A stretch of DNA of 60,801 nt from Aquabacterium sp. (GTDB taxonomy: Bacteria; Pseudomonadota; Gammaproteobacteria; Burkholderiales; Burkholderiaceae_C), in the NCBI RefSeq assembly GCF_014378415.1, contig NZ_JACMNS010000018.1:1-60801 (forward strand). The letters run 5' to 3'. A model generated the notes under the pieces. The model saw only the letters and a list, made by a program, of their open reading frames with translations, made no database searches and was not told the DNA's origin. Numbering within the stretch: the stretch's first letter is position 1; the number at the start of each line of letters is the position of its first letter. Positions 35,902-46,492 of this stretch are shown here, one piece after another. Position numbers and translations under genes: made by a program.

Positions 35902-37191
35902 ATGTTCACCGATTTTTTGCCCCTTGCCCAGCGGGGCGCGATCCTGCTGCTGGCAGGCAGCGCCTGGGCCTTTAACGCCCACGCCCAGGACACCTTGGAT
36001 TTCGACCAGGCGCTTGGTCTCTCGCAAGCGCGGTCCCGCCAGTTGGCCGCACAGGATCATGCGGTCGCCGCAGCCCGGGACATGGCCGTCGCGGCAGGCC
36101 AGCGGCCCGATCCCACCTTGACGCTGGGCATCAGCAACCTGCCCATTGACGGCCCCGACCGCTTCAGCCTGGGGCGCGACTTCATGACCATGAGGTCGGT
36201 CGGCGTCATGCAGGAGTACACCCGCGAAGACAAACGACTGGCCCGCTCCCGCCGTTTCGAGCGAGAGGCGCAAGCCAGCGAGGCCAGCCGCGCGCTGGCG
36301 CTGTCCAACCTGCAACGCGACACCGCCGTGGCCTGGCTGGAGCGCCATTTCCAGGAACGCATGCTGGCGCTGCTCAAAGCTCAGCGGGACGAGACCCGCC
36401 TTCAGGTCGAGGCGGCCGAAGCGGCCTACCGGGGTGGCCGGGGGGCCCAGGCCGATGTGTTCGCTGCCCGCTCGGCCCTCGCCCAACTCGACGACCGCAT
36501 CGAGCAAGCCGAACGCCTGGTGCGCACCGCCAAAACGCTGCTGGCGCGCTGGACGGGCGATGATCTGAACAAGCCGCTGGGCGCACCGCCCGACACCAGC
36601 AGTGTCCGCCTGCAACAGGCGAATCTGGAGAATGAACTGGCCATCGGCCACCCCGAAGTCGCCGTGATGGCCAGGCAAGAGGAGGTGGCCCAGGCCGATG
36701 CAGACCTCGCCCGCGCCAACCAACACGCCGATTGGAGCGTGGCATTCATGCTCAGCCATCGTGGCCCGGGCTACTCGAACATGGCCTCGCTGAGCGTGTC
36801 GGTGCCCCTGCAATGGGACCAGGCCAACCGCCAGGACCGGGAACTGTCCGCCAAGTTGGCCATCACGGACCAGTGGCATGCCCAGCGCGAAGAGGCCGTG
36901 CGCGACCACCTCGCCCAGGTGAGGGCCACGCTGCAAGCCTGGCAAAGCGGCCGTGACCGCTTGAGCCGCTACGACGCCACCCTGATGCCCTTGGCGGCTG
37001 AGCGCAGCAACGCCACGCTGGCCGCCTACCGTGGCGGCGGCATGCCCCTGGCCTCGGTGCTGGAAGCCCGGCGCATGGCGTTGGACACCGGCATGGAGCG
37101 CCTGAGCCTGGAGATGGAGACCGCCCGCCTGTGGGCCCAGCTCAACTTCCTGATCCCCGCCGACCACGACGTGGCCACGCCTCGGCCCTGA
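35902..37191 (+). CDS. TolC-family outer-membrane channel of a heavy-metal RND pump (CusC/CzcC-like)
   Basis: 429 residues with a signal peptide (GAILLLAGSAWAFNAHA). The rest is TolC-like heptad-rich coiled coil (QALGLSQARSRQLAAQD, RDETRLQVEAAEAAYRGG) in two repeats. It lacks a lipobox Cys. It forms the outer-membrane duct for the CusBA-type pump encoded directly downstream; GGAGACCTC lies before the ATG. It is short for the family, as is usual for CzcC/CusC-like proteins of metal pumps. Confidence 0.86.
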   Translation: MFTDFLPLAQRGAILLLAGSAWAFNAHAQDTLDFDQALGLSQARSRQLAAQDHAVAAARDMAVAAGQRPDPTLTLGISNLPIDGPDRFSLGRDFMTMRSVGVMQEYTREDKRLARSRRFEREAQASEASRALALSNLQRDTAVAWLERHFQERMLALLKAQRDETRLQVEAAEAAYRGGRGAQADVFAARSALAQLDDRIEQAERLVRTAKTLLARWTGDDLNKPLGAPPDTSSVRLQQANLENELAIGHPEVAVMARQEEVAQADADLARANQHADWSVAFMLSHRGPGYSNMASLSVSVPLQWDQANRQDRELSAKLAITDQWHAQREEAVRDHLAQVRATLQAWQSGRDRLSRYDATLMPLAAERSNATLAAYRGGGMPLASVLEARRMALDTGMERLSLEMETARLWAQLNFLIPADHDVATPRP

Positions 37192-37199
37192 CCTTTGCC

Positions 37200-38870
37200 A
37201 TGGAAAACAACATGAAAACCAAACACCTGGTGATCGCACTGGCCGCCGCGTCGGTGCTGGCTGCAAGCGGCTATGGCTTGTATGCCCTGGGCATGAAAAA
37301 TGGCAGCGGCATGGCGGCCACGGCTGACGCAGCCGCCCCGGCGAAAGCGGCAACAACGCCCGCCTCGACCATGCCGACACAGGCGGTGCCACAAGGCATC
37401 GCCGAGGGCGAAGAAGCCACCCGCCGCCACATCGCCTCAGGCATCAAGGCTGGCGACGTGGACCCCATCACCGGCAAGCAGGTCCTGTACTACCACGACC
37501 CCATGGTGCCGGGCAACAAGTTCGACAAGCCCGCCAAGTCGCCTTTCATGGACATGATGCTGGTGCCCGTCTACGCCGACAGCGAGGGCGACCAGGGCAA
37601 GGTCACCATCAGCGCGCGCATCCAGCAGAACCTGGGCGTGCGCACCGCCGAGGTCGTGGAGGGCACGCTGTCGCCTCAGGTCTCGGCCGTGGGCAGCATC
37701 GCCTACAACGAGCGCGACCAGGCCACCGTGCAGGCCCGTGCCACCGGCTACGTGGAGCGGCTCCATGTGCGCGCGACCCTGGACACCGTGAGCCAGGGGC
37801 AACCCCTGCTGGACCTCTACGTGCCCGAGTGGATCGCGGCTCAGGAGGAGTTCCTGTCCGTTCGTCGCATGAAGGGCACCGACCTCGCGCCCTTGGTCGA
37901 TGGTGCTCGCCAGCGCATGCGCCAAGTCGGCATGTCGGACGACCAAATTCGCCTGGTCGAACGCAGCGGCCAAACCCAGCCGCGCATCACTCTTCGCGCA
38001 CCGATCAGCGGCGTGGTCGCCGAACTGATGGCCCGCGACGGCATGTCGGTGATGCCCGGTGCCACCTTGCTGCGCATCAACGGCGTCTCCAGGGTCTGGG
38101 CCAATGCCGAGGTGCCCGAGAGCCAGGCGGCGCAACTGCGGCCCGGCGCCAAGGTCCAGGCCAGGAGCCCAGCGGTGCCAGGCACCCTTTTTGAGGGCAC
38201 CGTGCAGGCCCTGGTGCCCGAGGTCAGCGCGGCCACCCGCACGATAAAGGCCCGGGTGGAGTTGGCCAACCCCGGCGCGCGGCTGGTGCCGGGCATGTTA
38301 GTGACCATGCAGTTCATGGACATGCGAGCGGACAAGGTGTTGCTCGTCCCCACCGAGGCGGTGATTCAGACCGGCAAGCGCACGGTCGTGTTGCTGGCCG
38401 AGGAGCAAGGGCGGTTTCGCCCGGTGGAGGTCGAGTCAGGCATCGAGAGTGCGGGACAGACCGAGATCAAGCGCGGGCTGGAGGCCGGCCAGCGCGTGGT
38501 GGTGTCCGCCCAATTCTTGATTGATTCAGAGGCCAGCCTCAAAGGGGTCGAAGCCCGCCTCAACAAGGCCCCGGTGCCCACGGCCGCCAACACATCGCCC
38601 CGCCATGAAGGCCAAGGCAAGGTCGAAGCCATCGGCCGTGATGCGATCACGCTGTCGCACGAAGCCATCGCCTCGCTCAAGTGGGGACCGATGACCATGG
38701 ACTTCAAACTGCCGCTCAAAGGTGGTCTGCCGCGCAACCTGGAGGTCGGCGACCCGGTGAATTTCGAGTTCTACATGGATGCCGACGACACGCCCCAACT
38801 GACCAGCGTGAGCCCCAAAGCGCCCGACCCCAAGCCGCCAGCCACCCCCACTGCTGGGAGCAAGCCATGA
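37200..38870 (+). CDS. cusB: Heavy-metal RND periplasmic adaptor, CusB with fused CusF domain
   Basis: 556 residues. Its parts, in order, are an N-terminal membrane anchor/signal ([20 protein letters not shown]), a Met-rich linker, and a heavy-metal-binding domain at about 96-126 ([15 protein letters not shown], then MDMMLVPVY). The membrane-fusion core with lipoyl and beta-barrel domains follows, and a C-terminal CusF-like domain from about residue 480. That domain ([26 protein letters not shown]) keeps the Trp and the Met pair that bind Cu(I)/Ag(I) in CusF, but no free-standing cusF gene is present. It links CusC-like and CusA-like proteins. Its TGA overlaps the cusA ATG. Confidence 0.9.
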   Translation: MENNMKTKHLVIALAAASVLAASGYGLYALGMKNGSGMAATADAAAPAKAATTPASTMPTQAVPQGIAEGEEATRRHIASGIKAGDVDPITGKQVLYYHDPMVPGNKFDKPAKSPFMDMMLVPVYADSEGDQGKVTISARIQQNLGVRTAEVVEGTLSPQVSAVGSIAYNERDQATVQARATGYVERLHVRATLDTVSQGQPLLDLYVPEWIAAQEEFLSVRRMKGTDLAPLVDGARQRMRQVGMSDDQIRLVERSGQTQPRITLRAPISGVVAELMARDGMSVMPGATLLRINGVSRVWANAEVPESQAAQLRPGAKVQARSPAVPGTLFEGTVQALVPEVSAATRTIKARVELANPGARLVPGMLVTMQFMDMRADKVLLVPTEAVIQTGKRTVVLLAEEQGRFRPVEVESGIESAGQTEIKRGLEAGQRVVVSAQFLIDSEASLKGVEARLNKAPVPTAANTSPRHEGQGKVEAIGRDAITLSHEAIASLKWGPMTMDFKLPLKGGLPRNLEVGDPVNFEFYMDADDTPQLTSVSPKAPDPKPPATPTAGSKP

Positions 38871-41800
38871 TCGCCCGGCTCATCCGCTGGTCCATCGTCA
38901 ATCGCTTCCTGGTGCTGTTGGCCACCGTCATGCTCAGCGCCTGGGGCGTGTACGCCGCCTTGAAGACACCGCTGGACGCCCTGCCCGACCTGTCCGACGT
39001 GCAGGTGATCATCCGCACCACCTACCCCGGCCAAGCGCCACGCATTGTGGAGAACCAGGTGACCTACCCGCTCACCACCACCATGCTGTCCGTGCCCGGG
39101 GCCAAGACGGTGCGGGGCTATTCTTTCTTTGGCGACTCGTTTGTCTACGTTTTGTTCGAGGATGGCACCGACCTGTACTGGGCACGCTCGCGCGTGCTGG
39201 AGTACCTGAACCAAGTGCAATCCCGCCTGCCTGCCAGCGCCAAAGCTTCGCTGGGGCCGGATGCCACGGGCGTGGGCTGGATCTACCAGTACGCGCTGAT
39301 CGACCGAAGCGGCACACAGGACGCCGGGCAACTGCGGGCGCTGCAGGACTGGTTCCTGAAGTACGAACTCAAGACCGTGCCCAACGTGGCCGAGGTGGCC
39401 TCGGTGGGCGGCATGGTGCGCCAGTACCAAGTCGTGCTCGACCCGGACAAGCTGGCCGCCTACAAGATCCCGCACACCAAGGTTGTCGATGCCATTCAGA
39501 AAGCCAACCAGGAAGCCGGTGGCTCGGTGTTGGAGTTGGGCGAAGCCGAGTACATGGTGCGCGCCTCCGGCTACCTGCAATCGCTGGAGGACTTTCGGCA
39601 AGTGCCACTGATGACGACGGATGCCGGTGTCTCGGTGCGCCTGGGCGACGTGGCCCGCGTCCAGATCGGGCCGGAGATGCGCCGGGGCATTGGTGAACTC
39701 GATGGCGAGGGCGAAGCCGCAGGCGGCGTGATCGTGATGCGCTCGGGCAAGAACGCGCTGGAGACGATTGCGGCGGTCAAGGCCAAACTCAAAACGCTGC
39801 AAGCCAGCCTGCCCAAGGGCGTGGAGATCGTGCCGGTGTATGACCGCTCCAGTCTGATCGAGCGTGCGGTGGAGAACCTCTCCCACAAGCTGCTGGAAGA
39901 GTTCGCCGTCGTGGCCGTGGTGTGCTTCATCTTTTTGTTCCACCTGCGATCAGCTTTGGTCGCGATCATTTCCTTGCCGCTGGGCATCCTGGCCGCCTTC
40001 ATCGTGATGCACTACCAGGGGGTGAACGCGAACATCATGTCGCTGGGGGGCATTGCGATTGCCATCGGTGCCATGGTGGACGCGGCCGTGGTGATGATCG
40101 AGAACGCGCACAAGCACCTGGAGCACTGGGCTCATGACCACCCTGACCAGACGCTGGAGGGGCCCGAGCGCTGGCGCGTCATCGGGGATGCGGCCGCTGA
40201 AGTCGGGCCCGCCTTGTTCTTCTCGCTGTTGATCATCACCCTGTCCTTCATCCCGGTGTTCACGCTGGAGGCGCAGGAGGGGCGGCTGTTCTCGCCGCTG
40301 GCGTTCACGAAGACCTACGCCATGGCGGCAGCCGCTGGCTTGTCCATCACGCTGATCCCGGTGCTGATGGGCTACCTGATCCGAGGCCGCATCCCCGACG
40401 AGAAGAGCAACCCGCTCAATCGCTTCCTGATCGCCGCCTACCGACCGCTGCTCAACGCGGTGCTGCGAAGTCCCAAGCTGACCCTGGTCATCGCAGCGGT
40501 GCTGCTGGTGCTCAGCTTGTGGCCCTTGCAGCACATTGGCGGCGAGTTCATGCCGCGCCTGGACGAAGGCGACCTGCTCTACATGCCCACCGCCCTGCCC
40601 GGCTTGTCGGCGGGCAAAGCCAGCGAGTTGCTCCAGCAGACCGACCGCTTGATCAAGACGCTGCCCGAGGTGGCCAGCGTCTACGGCAAGGCAGGCCGTG
40701 CCGAGACCGCCACCGACCCGGCGCCCATGGAGATGTTCGAGACCACCATCCAGTTCAAGCCGCGTGACCAGTGGCGCGCAGGCATGACGCAGGACAAGCT
40801 GGTGGACGAGCTCGACCGCATCGTCAAGGTGCCGGGCCTGGCCAACATCTGGGTGCCGCCCATCCGCAACCGCATCGACATGCTGGCCACGGGCATCAAG
40901 AGCCCCGTGGGCGTCAAAGTTGCGGGCACCGACCTGGCCACCATCGATCGCCTCACCGGCGAGATCGAGCGGGCGCTCAAAAACGTGCCCGGCGTGAGCA
41001 GCGCCTTGGCCGAACGCTTGACGGGTGGTCGCTACATCGATGTCGACATCCGCCGCGACGCTGCGGCGCGCTTTGGCATGAACATCGCCGATGTGCAGTC
41101 GGTCATCAGTTCGGCCGTGGGTGGCGAGAACATTGGCGAGACCGTCGAAGGCCTGCAGCGGTTCCCGATCAACCTGCGCTACCCGCGCGAAACACGCGAC
41201 TCGCTAGAGAAGCTGCGCACGCTGCCCATCGTCAACGAACGCGGCCAGCGCCTGGTCTTGTCGGATGTGGCCGACATCCGCATCACCGATGGGCCGCCCA
41301 TGCTGCGCAGCGAGAACGCGCGCCTGTCTGGCTGGGTCTATGTCGACATCCGGGGGCGCGATCTGCGCTCGGCGGTGCAGGACATGCAGCGTGCCGTGAC
41401 CGCCAAGGTGACGCTGCCGCCGGGCTATTCGATTTCGTGGTCTGGCCAGTTCGAGTTCCTGGAGCGGGCCACGGCCAAGCTCAAGGTGGTGGTGCCGTTC
41501 ACGCTGCTGATCATCTTCGTGCTGCTGTACCTGACCTTCGGCGCTTTGGATGAAGCCCTGTTGATCATGGCCACCCTGCCCTTCGCCCTGATCGGCGGCA
41601 TCTGGCTGCTGTACCTGCTGGGCTACAACCTGTCGGTGGCTGGGGCTGTGGGCTTCATCGCCTTGGCGGGCGTGTCCGCCGAGTTCGGCGTCATCATGCT
41701 GCTGTACCTCAAGAGCGCCTGGAACGAGCGCATTGAGCGAGGCGAGGTGACGACCGAGGACCTGCTGGACGCCATCCGCGAAGGGGCCGTTCTGCGTGTG

Positions 41801-42025
41801 CGGCCCAAGGCCATGACCGTGGCAGTGATCCTGGCAGGCCTGTTCCCAATCATGTGGGGAACGGGTACAGGCTCCGAGGTCATGCAGCGCATAGCAGCGC
41901 CCATGGTGGGCGGGATGATCACGGCGCCCTTGCTGTCGATGTTCGTGGTACCGGCCGTTTACCTGCTGATGAGGCGTCGGCGAAAACCGTCCACCTCAAG
42001 TCCTCCAGGCAGGGGGATGGGCTAG
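38867..42025 (+). CDS. cusA: Heavy-metal efflux RND transporter CusA
   Basis: 1052-residue inner-membrane proton/metal antiporter with twelve predicted helices and two large periplasmic loops. HME-RND features are [15 protein letters not shown] near the N-terminus, [15 protein letters not shown], and [19 protein letters not shown] in the fourth helix with the proton-relay Asp. Met-containing periplasmic positions agree with the Cu(I)/Ag(I) subclass. The companion CusF domain supports Cu/Ag over Zn/Co/Cd, but specificity remains inference. The ATG at 38867 overlaps cusB (ATGA). Confidence 0.94.
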   Translation: MIARLIRWSIVNRFLVLLATVMLSAWGVYAALKTPLDALPDLSDVQVIIRTTYPGQAPRIVENQVTYPLTTTMLSVPGAKTVRGYSFFGDSFVYVLFEDGTDLYWARSRVLEYLNQVQSRLPASAKASLGPDATGVGWIYQYALIDRSGTQDAGQLRALQDWFLKYELKTVPNVAEVASVGGMVRQYQVVLDPDKLAAYKIPHTKVVDAIQKANQEAGGSVLELGEAEYMVRASGYLQSLEDFRQVPLMTTDAGVSVRLGDVARVQIGPEMRRGIGELDGEGEAAGGVIVMRSGKNALETIAAVKAKLKTLQASLPKGVEIVPVYDRSSLIERAVENLSHKLLEEFAVVAVVCFIFLFHLRSALVAIISLPLGILAAFIVMHYQGVNANIMSLGGIAIAIGAMVDAAVVMIENAHKHLEHWAHDHPDQTLEGPERWRVIGDAAAEVGPALFFSLLIITLSFIPVFTLEAQEGRLFSPLAFTKTYAMAAAAGLSITLIPVLMGYLIRGRIPDEKSNPLNRFLIAAYRPLLNAVLRSPKLTLVIAAVLLVLSLWPLQHIGGEFMPRLDEGDLLYMPTALPGLSAGKASELLQQTDRLIKTLPEVASVYGKAGRAETATDPAPMEMFETTIQFKPRDQWRAGMTQDKLVDELDRIVKVPGLANIWVPPIRNRIDMLATGIKSPVGVKVAGTDLATIDRLTGEIERALKNVPGVSSALAERLTGGRYIDVDIRRDAAARFGMNIADVQSVISSAVGGENIGETVEGLQRFPINLRYPRETRDSLEKLRTLPIVNERGQRLVLSDVADIRITDGPPMLRSENARLSGWVYVDIRGRDLRSAVQDMQRAVTAKVTLPPGYSISWSGQFEFLERATAKLKVVVPFTLLIIFVLLYLTFGALDEALLIMATLPFALIGGIWLLYLLGYNLSVAGAVGFIALAGVSAEFGVIMLLYLKSAWNERIERGEVTTEDLLDAIREGAVLRVRPKAMTVAVILAGLFPIMWGTGTGSEVMQRIAAPMVGGMITAPLLSMFVVPAVYLLMRRRRKPSTSSPPGRGMG

Positions 42026-42142
42026 GAAAAATTCACCGTGAATTCAACGAAAAACCCCTTTTCTTATCTTTACCCCCCAAGCAAAAGACGGCCACGCGCA
42101 TGCGGCAAACTGCAAGCAAAACAACAAACAGGCCACCTTGTC

Positions 42143-43411
42143 ATGACCCCCAATGCGATCCAGTCCTCCGTCAAAAACCAGACCGGAAAAGTCACCCCTT
42201 GGTTGATGGGCGTCGTTCTCGCACTGGGTGCATCAGGTGCCTGGTGGTACTCGCAGCACCGTGGCCAGGCAGGTCAAGACGGTGCCGGCCCGGCCAGCAG
42301 CGCGCCCCAAGGCAAAAATGCACCGCGTTTTGGCGGCGTCAACAAGGTCCAGCCCGTGTCGGTGGCCTTGGTCAAGCGGCAGGACATCCGGGTCACCGTG
42401 AACGCGATCGGCACCATTGCCGCGGCCAACACCGCCGTGGTCAAGGCCAAAATCGACGGTGAACTCAAAGCCATCTACTTTCAGGAAGGCCAGGTGGTGA
42501 AGGCCGGTGCCTTGCTGGCCGAGATCGACCCACGCCCGTTTCAGATTGCACTGGCGCAAGTTCAAGGCCAACTGGCCCGCGATCAGGCCCAGTTGCAGAA
42601 CGCCAAGCTGGATGCCGAACGCTTTCGTGATCTGCTGAACAAGGATGGCATCGCCAAGCAGCAGGTCGACACGCAAGATGCGCTGGTGCGCCAGTTGCAA
42701 GGCACCGTGCAATCGGACCAGGCCCAGGTTGACAGCGCCAAGCTGCAGCTCTCTTACACCCGCATCACCGCGCCGATTTCGGGCCGCCTCGGGCTCAAGC
42801 AGGCCGACCTGGGCAATGTGCTGCATGCCAGCGATGTCAACGGCCTGATCTCGATTGCGCAAACGCAACCCGTGAACGTGGTGTTCGCGGTGCCCGACAC
42901 CCAATTGCCCCAGATCACCAGCCAGCTCAAGGCCGGCCAGGCCCTGCCCGTCGAAGCGTGGGACCGTGAGCAGAAGCTCAAGCTGGCCGATGGCAAGGTG
43001 GCCAGCACCGACAACGCCATTGACCTGGCCACTGGCACGATCAAACTCAAGGCCTTGTTCCCCAATCTGGACGGCGGCTTGTTTCCGAACCAGTCGGTGA
43101 ACGTGCGCCTGCAACTCAAGGTCTTGCAAGGCACGCTGGCGGTGCCGAGCGCAGCGGTGTTGCGCGGCGCCAAAGGCACCTATGTGTACCTGGTCAACGC
43201 CGACAAAACGGTCAGCACCAAGGCGATCCGAGCTGGCGCCAACGATGGCGACTGGGTCAGCGTGCAGGGCGACTTGCAACCCGGCCAGCAAGTGGTGGTT
43301 GATGGCACGGATCGTCTGCGGGAAGGCGCTCAAATTGACATCATCACGCCAGGTGCCACCGCTTCAGCAGCCTCGTCACCCAAGCGCCGTCATCGCGAAT
43401 CCTCGAACTGA
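42143..43411 (+). CDS. mdtA: RND periplasmic adaptor, MdtA-like
   Basis: 422 residues from the ATG at 42143 (an upstream in-frame ATG at 42038 is possible). It has an N-terminal membrane anchor (LMGVVLALGASGAWWY), a lipoyl half-motif GELKAIYFQEGQVVKAGALLAEID, an alpha-helical hairpin rich in Gln (QGQLARDQAQLQNAKLDAER), and a second lipoyl half with TRITAPISGRLG. It lacks the metal-binding modules of the preceding cusB. It opens a second RND operon after a 117-base gap, followed by two RND subunits and an outer-membrane lipoprotein, the MdtABC(-OprM) arrangement for multidrug or bile-salt-like efflux. Confidence 0.9.
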   Translation: MTPNAIQSSVKNQTGKVTPWLMGVVLALGASGAWWYSQHRGQAGQDGAGPASSAPQGKNAPRFGGVNKVQPVSVALVKRQDIRVTVNAIGTIAAANTAVVKAKIDGELKAIYFQEGQVVKAGALLAEIDPRPFQIALAQVQGQLARDQAQLQNAKLDAERFRDLLNKDGIAKQQVDTQDALVRQLQGTVQSDQAQVDSAKLQLSYTRITAPISGRLGLKQADLGNVLHASDVNGLISIAQTQPVNVVFAVPDTQLPQITSQLKAGQALPVEAWDREQKLKLADGKVASTDNAIDLATGTIKLKALFPNLDGGLFPNQSVNVRLQLKVLQGTLAVPSAAVLRGAKGTYVYLVNADKTVSTKAIRAGANDGDWVSVQGDLQPGQQVVVDGTDRLREGAQIDIITPGATASAASSPKRRHRESSN

Positions 43412-43423
43412 TCCTGGGTCTGC

Positions 43424-46400
43424 ATGAATCCCTCCAAAATATTCATCGAACGCCCGGTGGCCACGGCGCTGCTGATGCTCGCCATCTTGCTGGCGGGCCT
43501 GCTGGCGTTCCGGCTGCTGCCGCTGTCAGCTTTGCCCGAGGTCGACTACCCCACCATCCAGGTGTCCACGCTGTACCCGGGCGCCAGCCCCGACGTGATC
43601 GCCTCATCGGTCACCGCACCACTGGAGCGGCAGTTCGGCCAGATGCCCGGCTTGAACCAGATGTCGTCGACCAGCTCCGGTGGCGCCTCGGTGATCACGC
43701 TGCGATTCACGCTGGAGGTGTCGCTGGACGTGGCCGAACAGCAAGTCCAGGCGGCCATCAACGCGGGCACCAGCTTGCTGCCCAGCGACCTGCCGATGCC
43801 GCCCACTTACAGCAAAATCAACCCGGCCGACGCGCCCATCCTGACCATCGCCGTCACCTCGCCATCGCTGCCGGTAATCAAGGTGCACGACCTGGTCGAA
43901 AGCCGCATGGCGCAGAAGATCTCGCAAGCGCCCGGTGTGGGTTTGGTCAGCATCGCCGGGGGCCGGCGGCCCGCCGTGCGCATTCAGGCCAACCCGGTAG
44001 CCCTGGCCGCAGTGGGCATCTCGCTGGACGACCTGCGCACCATCATCGGCAACGCCAATGTGAACCAGGCCAAGGGCAGCTTCGACGGCCCCGCGCGCGC
44101 CTCCACCATCGACGCCAATGACCAGCTCAAGGCGGCCAGCGACTACGCCAACCTGATCATTGCCTACAAGTCGGGCACCCCCATCCGCTTGAAGGACGTG
44201 GCCACCTTGGTGGACGATGCCGAAAACCTGCGCCTGGGTGCTTGGGCCAACACCACGGCGGGCGTGATCCTGAACGTGCAGCGGCAACCTGGTGCCAACG
44301 TGATCGAGACGGTCAACCGTGTCAAGGCGCTGTTGCCGCAGTTGCAGGCCACCCTGCCCGCATCGATTGATGTGAAGGTGCTGAGTGACCGCACGGTCAC
44401 CATCCGCGCGTCGGTCGAGGACGTCGGGTTCGAGCTGATGCTGGCCATCGTTTTGGTGGTCATGGTGATCTTCGTGTTCTTGCGCAGCCCCTCGGCCACG
44501 CTGATCCCGGCGGTGGCCGTGCCTTTGTCGCTGATGGGCACGTTCGGCGTGATGTACCTGGCGGGGTTCTCGATCAACAACCTGACCTTGATGGCGCTCA
44601 CCATCTCGACCGGCTTCGTGGTGGACGACGCCATCGTGATGATCGAGAACATCGCGCGCCATGTAGAGGCCGGCGACAGCCCCATGGAAGCCGCCTTGAA
44701 GGGCTCCAAACAAATCGCCTTCACCATCATCTCGCTGACCATCTCGCTGCTCGCGGTGCTGATCCCGCTGCTGTTCATGGGTGACGTGGTGGGCCGCCTG
44801 TTCCACGAGTTCGCCATCACGCTGGCCGTGTCCATTTTGATCTCGGCCGTCGTGTCGCTCACCCTGACGCCCATGATGTCGGCCCGGCTGCTCAAGCACT
44901 CGCCCGAAGACAGCCACGGCCAGCTCTACCAAGCCGTGGGCCGCATGTTTGACCGCACCATCGCCGGCTATGGCCGCATGCTCAACTGGGTGCTGGACCG
45001 CCAGGCCCTGACCTTGCTGGGCTTCGGCCTGACCTTGCTGATCACCGTGCTGTTGTACATGGTGGTGCCCAAGGGCTTCTTTCCGCTGCAAGACACTGGC
45101 GCCATCCAGGCCATCACGCAGGCCTCCCAATCGATTTCCTACGGCGCGATGGCCGAGCAACAACAGCGCCTGGCCGAGATCATCCTGAAGGATCCTGCAG
45201 TCGACAACCTGTCGTCCTTCATCGGCGTGGATGGTGCCAACGCCACGCTCAACACCGGACGCATGCTGATCACGCTGAAGCCCAAAGCAGAACGCGGCAT
45301 GTCGGCCAGTGAGGTCATCGCGCGGCTGTCGCAGTCGGCCCGCAACTTGCCAGGCATCTCGCTCTACATGCAGCCCGTGCAAGACCTGACCATTGAAGAC
45401 CGCGTTTCCAAGACGCAGTACCAGGTCACCTTGAGTTCGCCCGACACCAACGACCTGTCTGCCGCCACCGCGCTCATGCTGACGCGCATGCGGGCCTTGC
45501 CCCAGCTGAGCGACGTGGCCACCGACCAGCAGGACGAGGGCCTGCAAGCCTTTGTCGACATCGACCGCGACGCCTGTGGGCGCCTGGGCGTGACCGTGGC
45601 CGCCATCGACTCGGCGCTGTACAACGCCTTCGGGCAACGCATCATCTCCACCATCTTCACGCAGTCCATGCAGTACCGCGTGATCCTGGAAGTGGCGCCC
45701 AACTACCGGCTGGGTCCGCAGTCATTGGAGAGCCTGCATGTCTCGGGCACCAATGGCGTGCAAGTTCCCTTGTCGTCTGTGGCCCGCGTTAGCGAAAGGG
45801 CCGCGCCCCTGGTGATCAACCACGTGGCGCAGTTCCCGGCGGCCACCTTGTCCTTCAACCTGGCACCGGGTGTGGCGCTGGGCGATGCGGTGGACGCTAT
45901 CAAGGCCGCGCAGGCCAAGATGACGCTGCCCGCCAGTGTCGAGTCCAACTTCCAGGGCGCAGCCCGGGCTTTTGAAAGCTCGCTGAGCAACACACTGATG
46001 CTGGTGATCGCGGCCGTGGTGACGATGTACATCGTGCTGGGCGTGCTCTATGAAAGCTACATCCACCCGCTGACCATCCTGTCCACCCTGCCATCGGCCG
46101 CCGTGGGTGCTTTGCTGGCCTTGATGATCTTCAAGCTGGACCTGGGCATCATCGCCGTCATCGGCATCGTGCTACTGATCGGCATCGTCAAGAAAAACGC
46201 CATCATGATGATCGACTTTGCACTGGAGGCCGAACGCGACCAAGGCCTCAACCCGCGCGATGCCATCTACCAGGCCTGCCTGCTGCGGTTCAGGCCCATC
46301 CTGATGACCACGATGGCGGCCCTGCTGGGCGCCCTGCCCATGATGCTGGGCACCGGCGTGGGCAGCGAGTTGCGGCACCCGCTGGGCGTCACCATGGTCG

Positions 46401-46492
46401 GCGGGTTGATCGTCAGCCAACTGCTCACGCTGTTCACCACGCCGGTCATCTACTTGGGGTTCTCGGCGCTGGTGCGCCGATTCAAGGCATGA
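43424..46492 (+). CDS. mdtB: Multidrug RND transporter subunit, MdtB-like
   Basis: 1022-residue HAE-RND pump. It opens with [20 protein letters not shown]; the porter region has [10 protein letters not shown]-type sequence. The proton-relay helix reads [17 protein letters not shown] with its Asp pair, and the C-terminal half repeats the fold ([13 protein letters not shown]). In E. coli, MdtB2C1 heterotrimers form the pump. This gene overlaps mdtC by 4 bases, consistent with stoichiometric assembly. Assignment as B rather than C rests on gene order. Confidence 0.92.
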   Translation: MNPSKIFIERPVATALLMLAILLAGLLAFRLLPLSALPEVDYPTIQVSTLYPGASPDVIASSVTAPLERQFGQMPGLNQMSSTSSGGASVITLRFTLEVSLDVAEQQVQAAINAGTSLLPSDLPMPPTYSKINPADAPILTIAVTSPSLPVIKVHDLVESRMAQKISQAPGVGLVSIAGGRRPAVRIQANPVALAAVGISLDDLRTIIGNANVNQAKGSFDGPARASTIDANDQLKAASDYANLIIAYKSGTPIRLKDVATLVDDAENLRLGAWANTTAGVILNVQRQPGANVIETVNRVKALLPQLQATLPASIDVKVLSDRTVTIRASVEDVGFELMLAIVLVVMVIFVFLRSPSATLIPAVAVPLSLMGTFGVMYLAGFSINNLTLMALTISTGFVVDDAIVMIENIARHVEAGDSPMEAALKGSKQIAFTIISLTISLLAVLIPLLFMGDVVGRLFHEFAITLAVSILISAVVSLTLTPMMSARLLKHSPEDSHGQLYQAVGRMFDRTIAGYGRMLNWVLDRQALTLLGFGLTLLITVLLYMVVPKGFFPLQDTGAIQAITQASQSISYGAMAEQQQRLAEIILKDPAVDNLSSFIGVDGANATLNTGRMLITLKPKAERGMSASEVIARLSQSARNLPGISLYMQPVQDLTIEDRVSKTQYQVTLSSPDTNDLSAATALMLTRMRALPQLSDVATDQQDEGLQAFVDIDRDACGRLGVTVAAIDSALYNAFGQRIISTIFTQSMQYRVILEVAPNYRLGPQSLESLHVSGTNGVQVPLSSVARVSERAAPLVINHVAQFPAATLSFNLAPGVALGDAVDAIKAAQAKMTLPASVESNFQGAARAFESSLSNTLMLVIAAVVTMYIVLGVLYESYIHPLTILSTLPSAAVGALLALMIFKLDLGIIAVIGIVLLIGIVKKNAIMMIDFALEAERDQGLNPRDAIYQACLLRFRPILMTTMAALLGALPMMLGTGVGSELRHPLGVTMVGGLIVSQLLTLFTTPVIYLGFSALVRRFKA

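Noticed and set aside
43604-45637. A 677-codon open frame on the minus strand opposite the mdtB-like gene
   Set aside because: High-GC mirror frame rich in His, Gly and Arg (for example HGHAQA, GDQQGQ) with no domain. The plus-strand RND protein explains the region fully.
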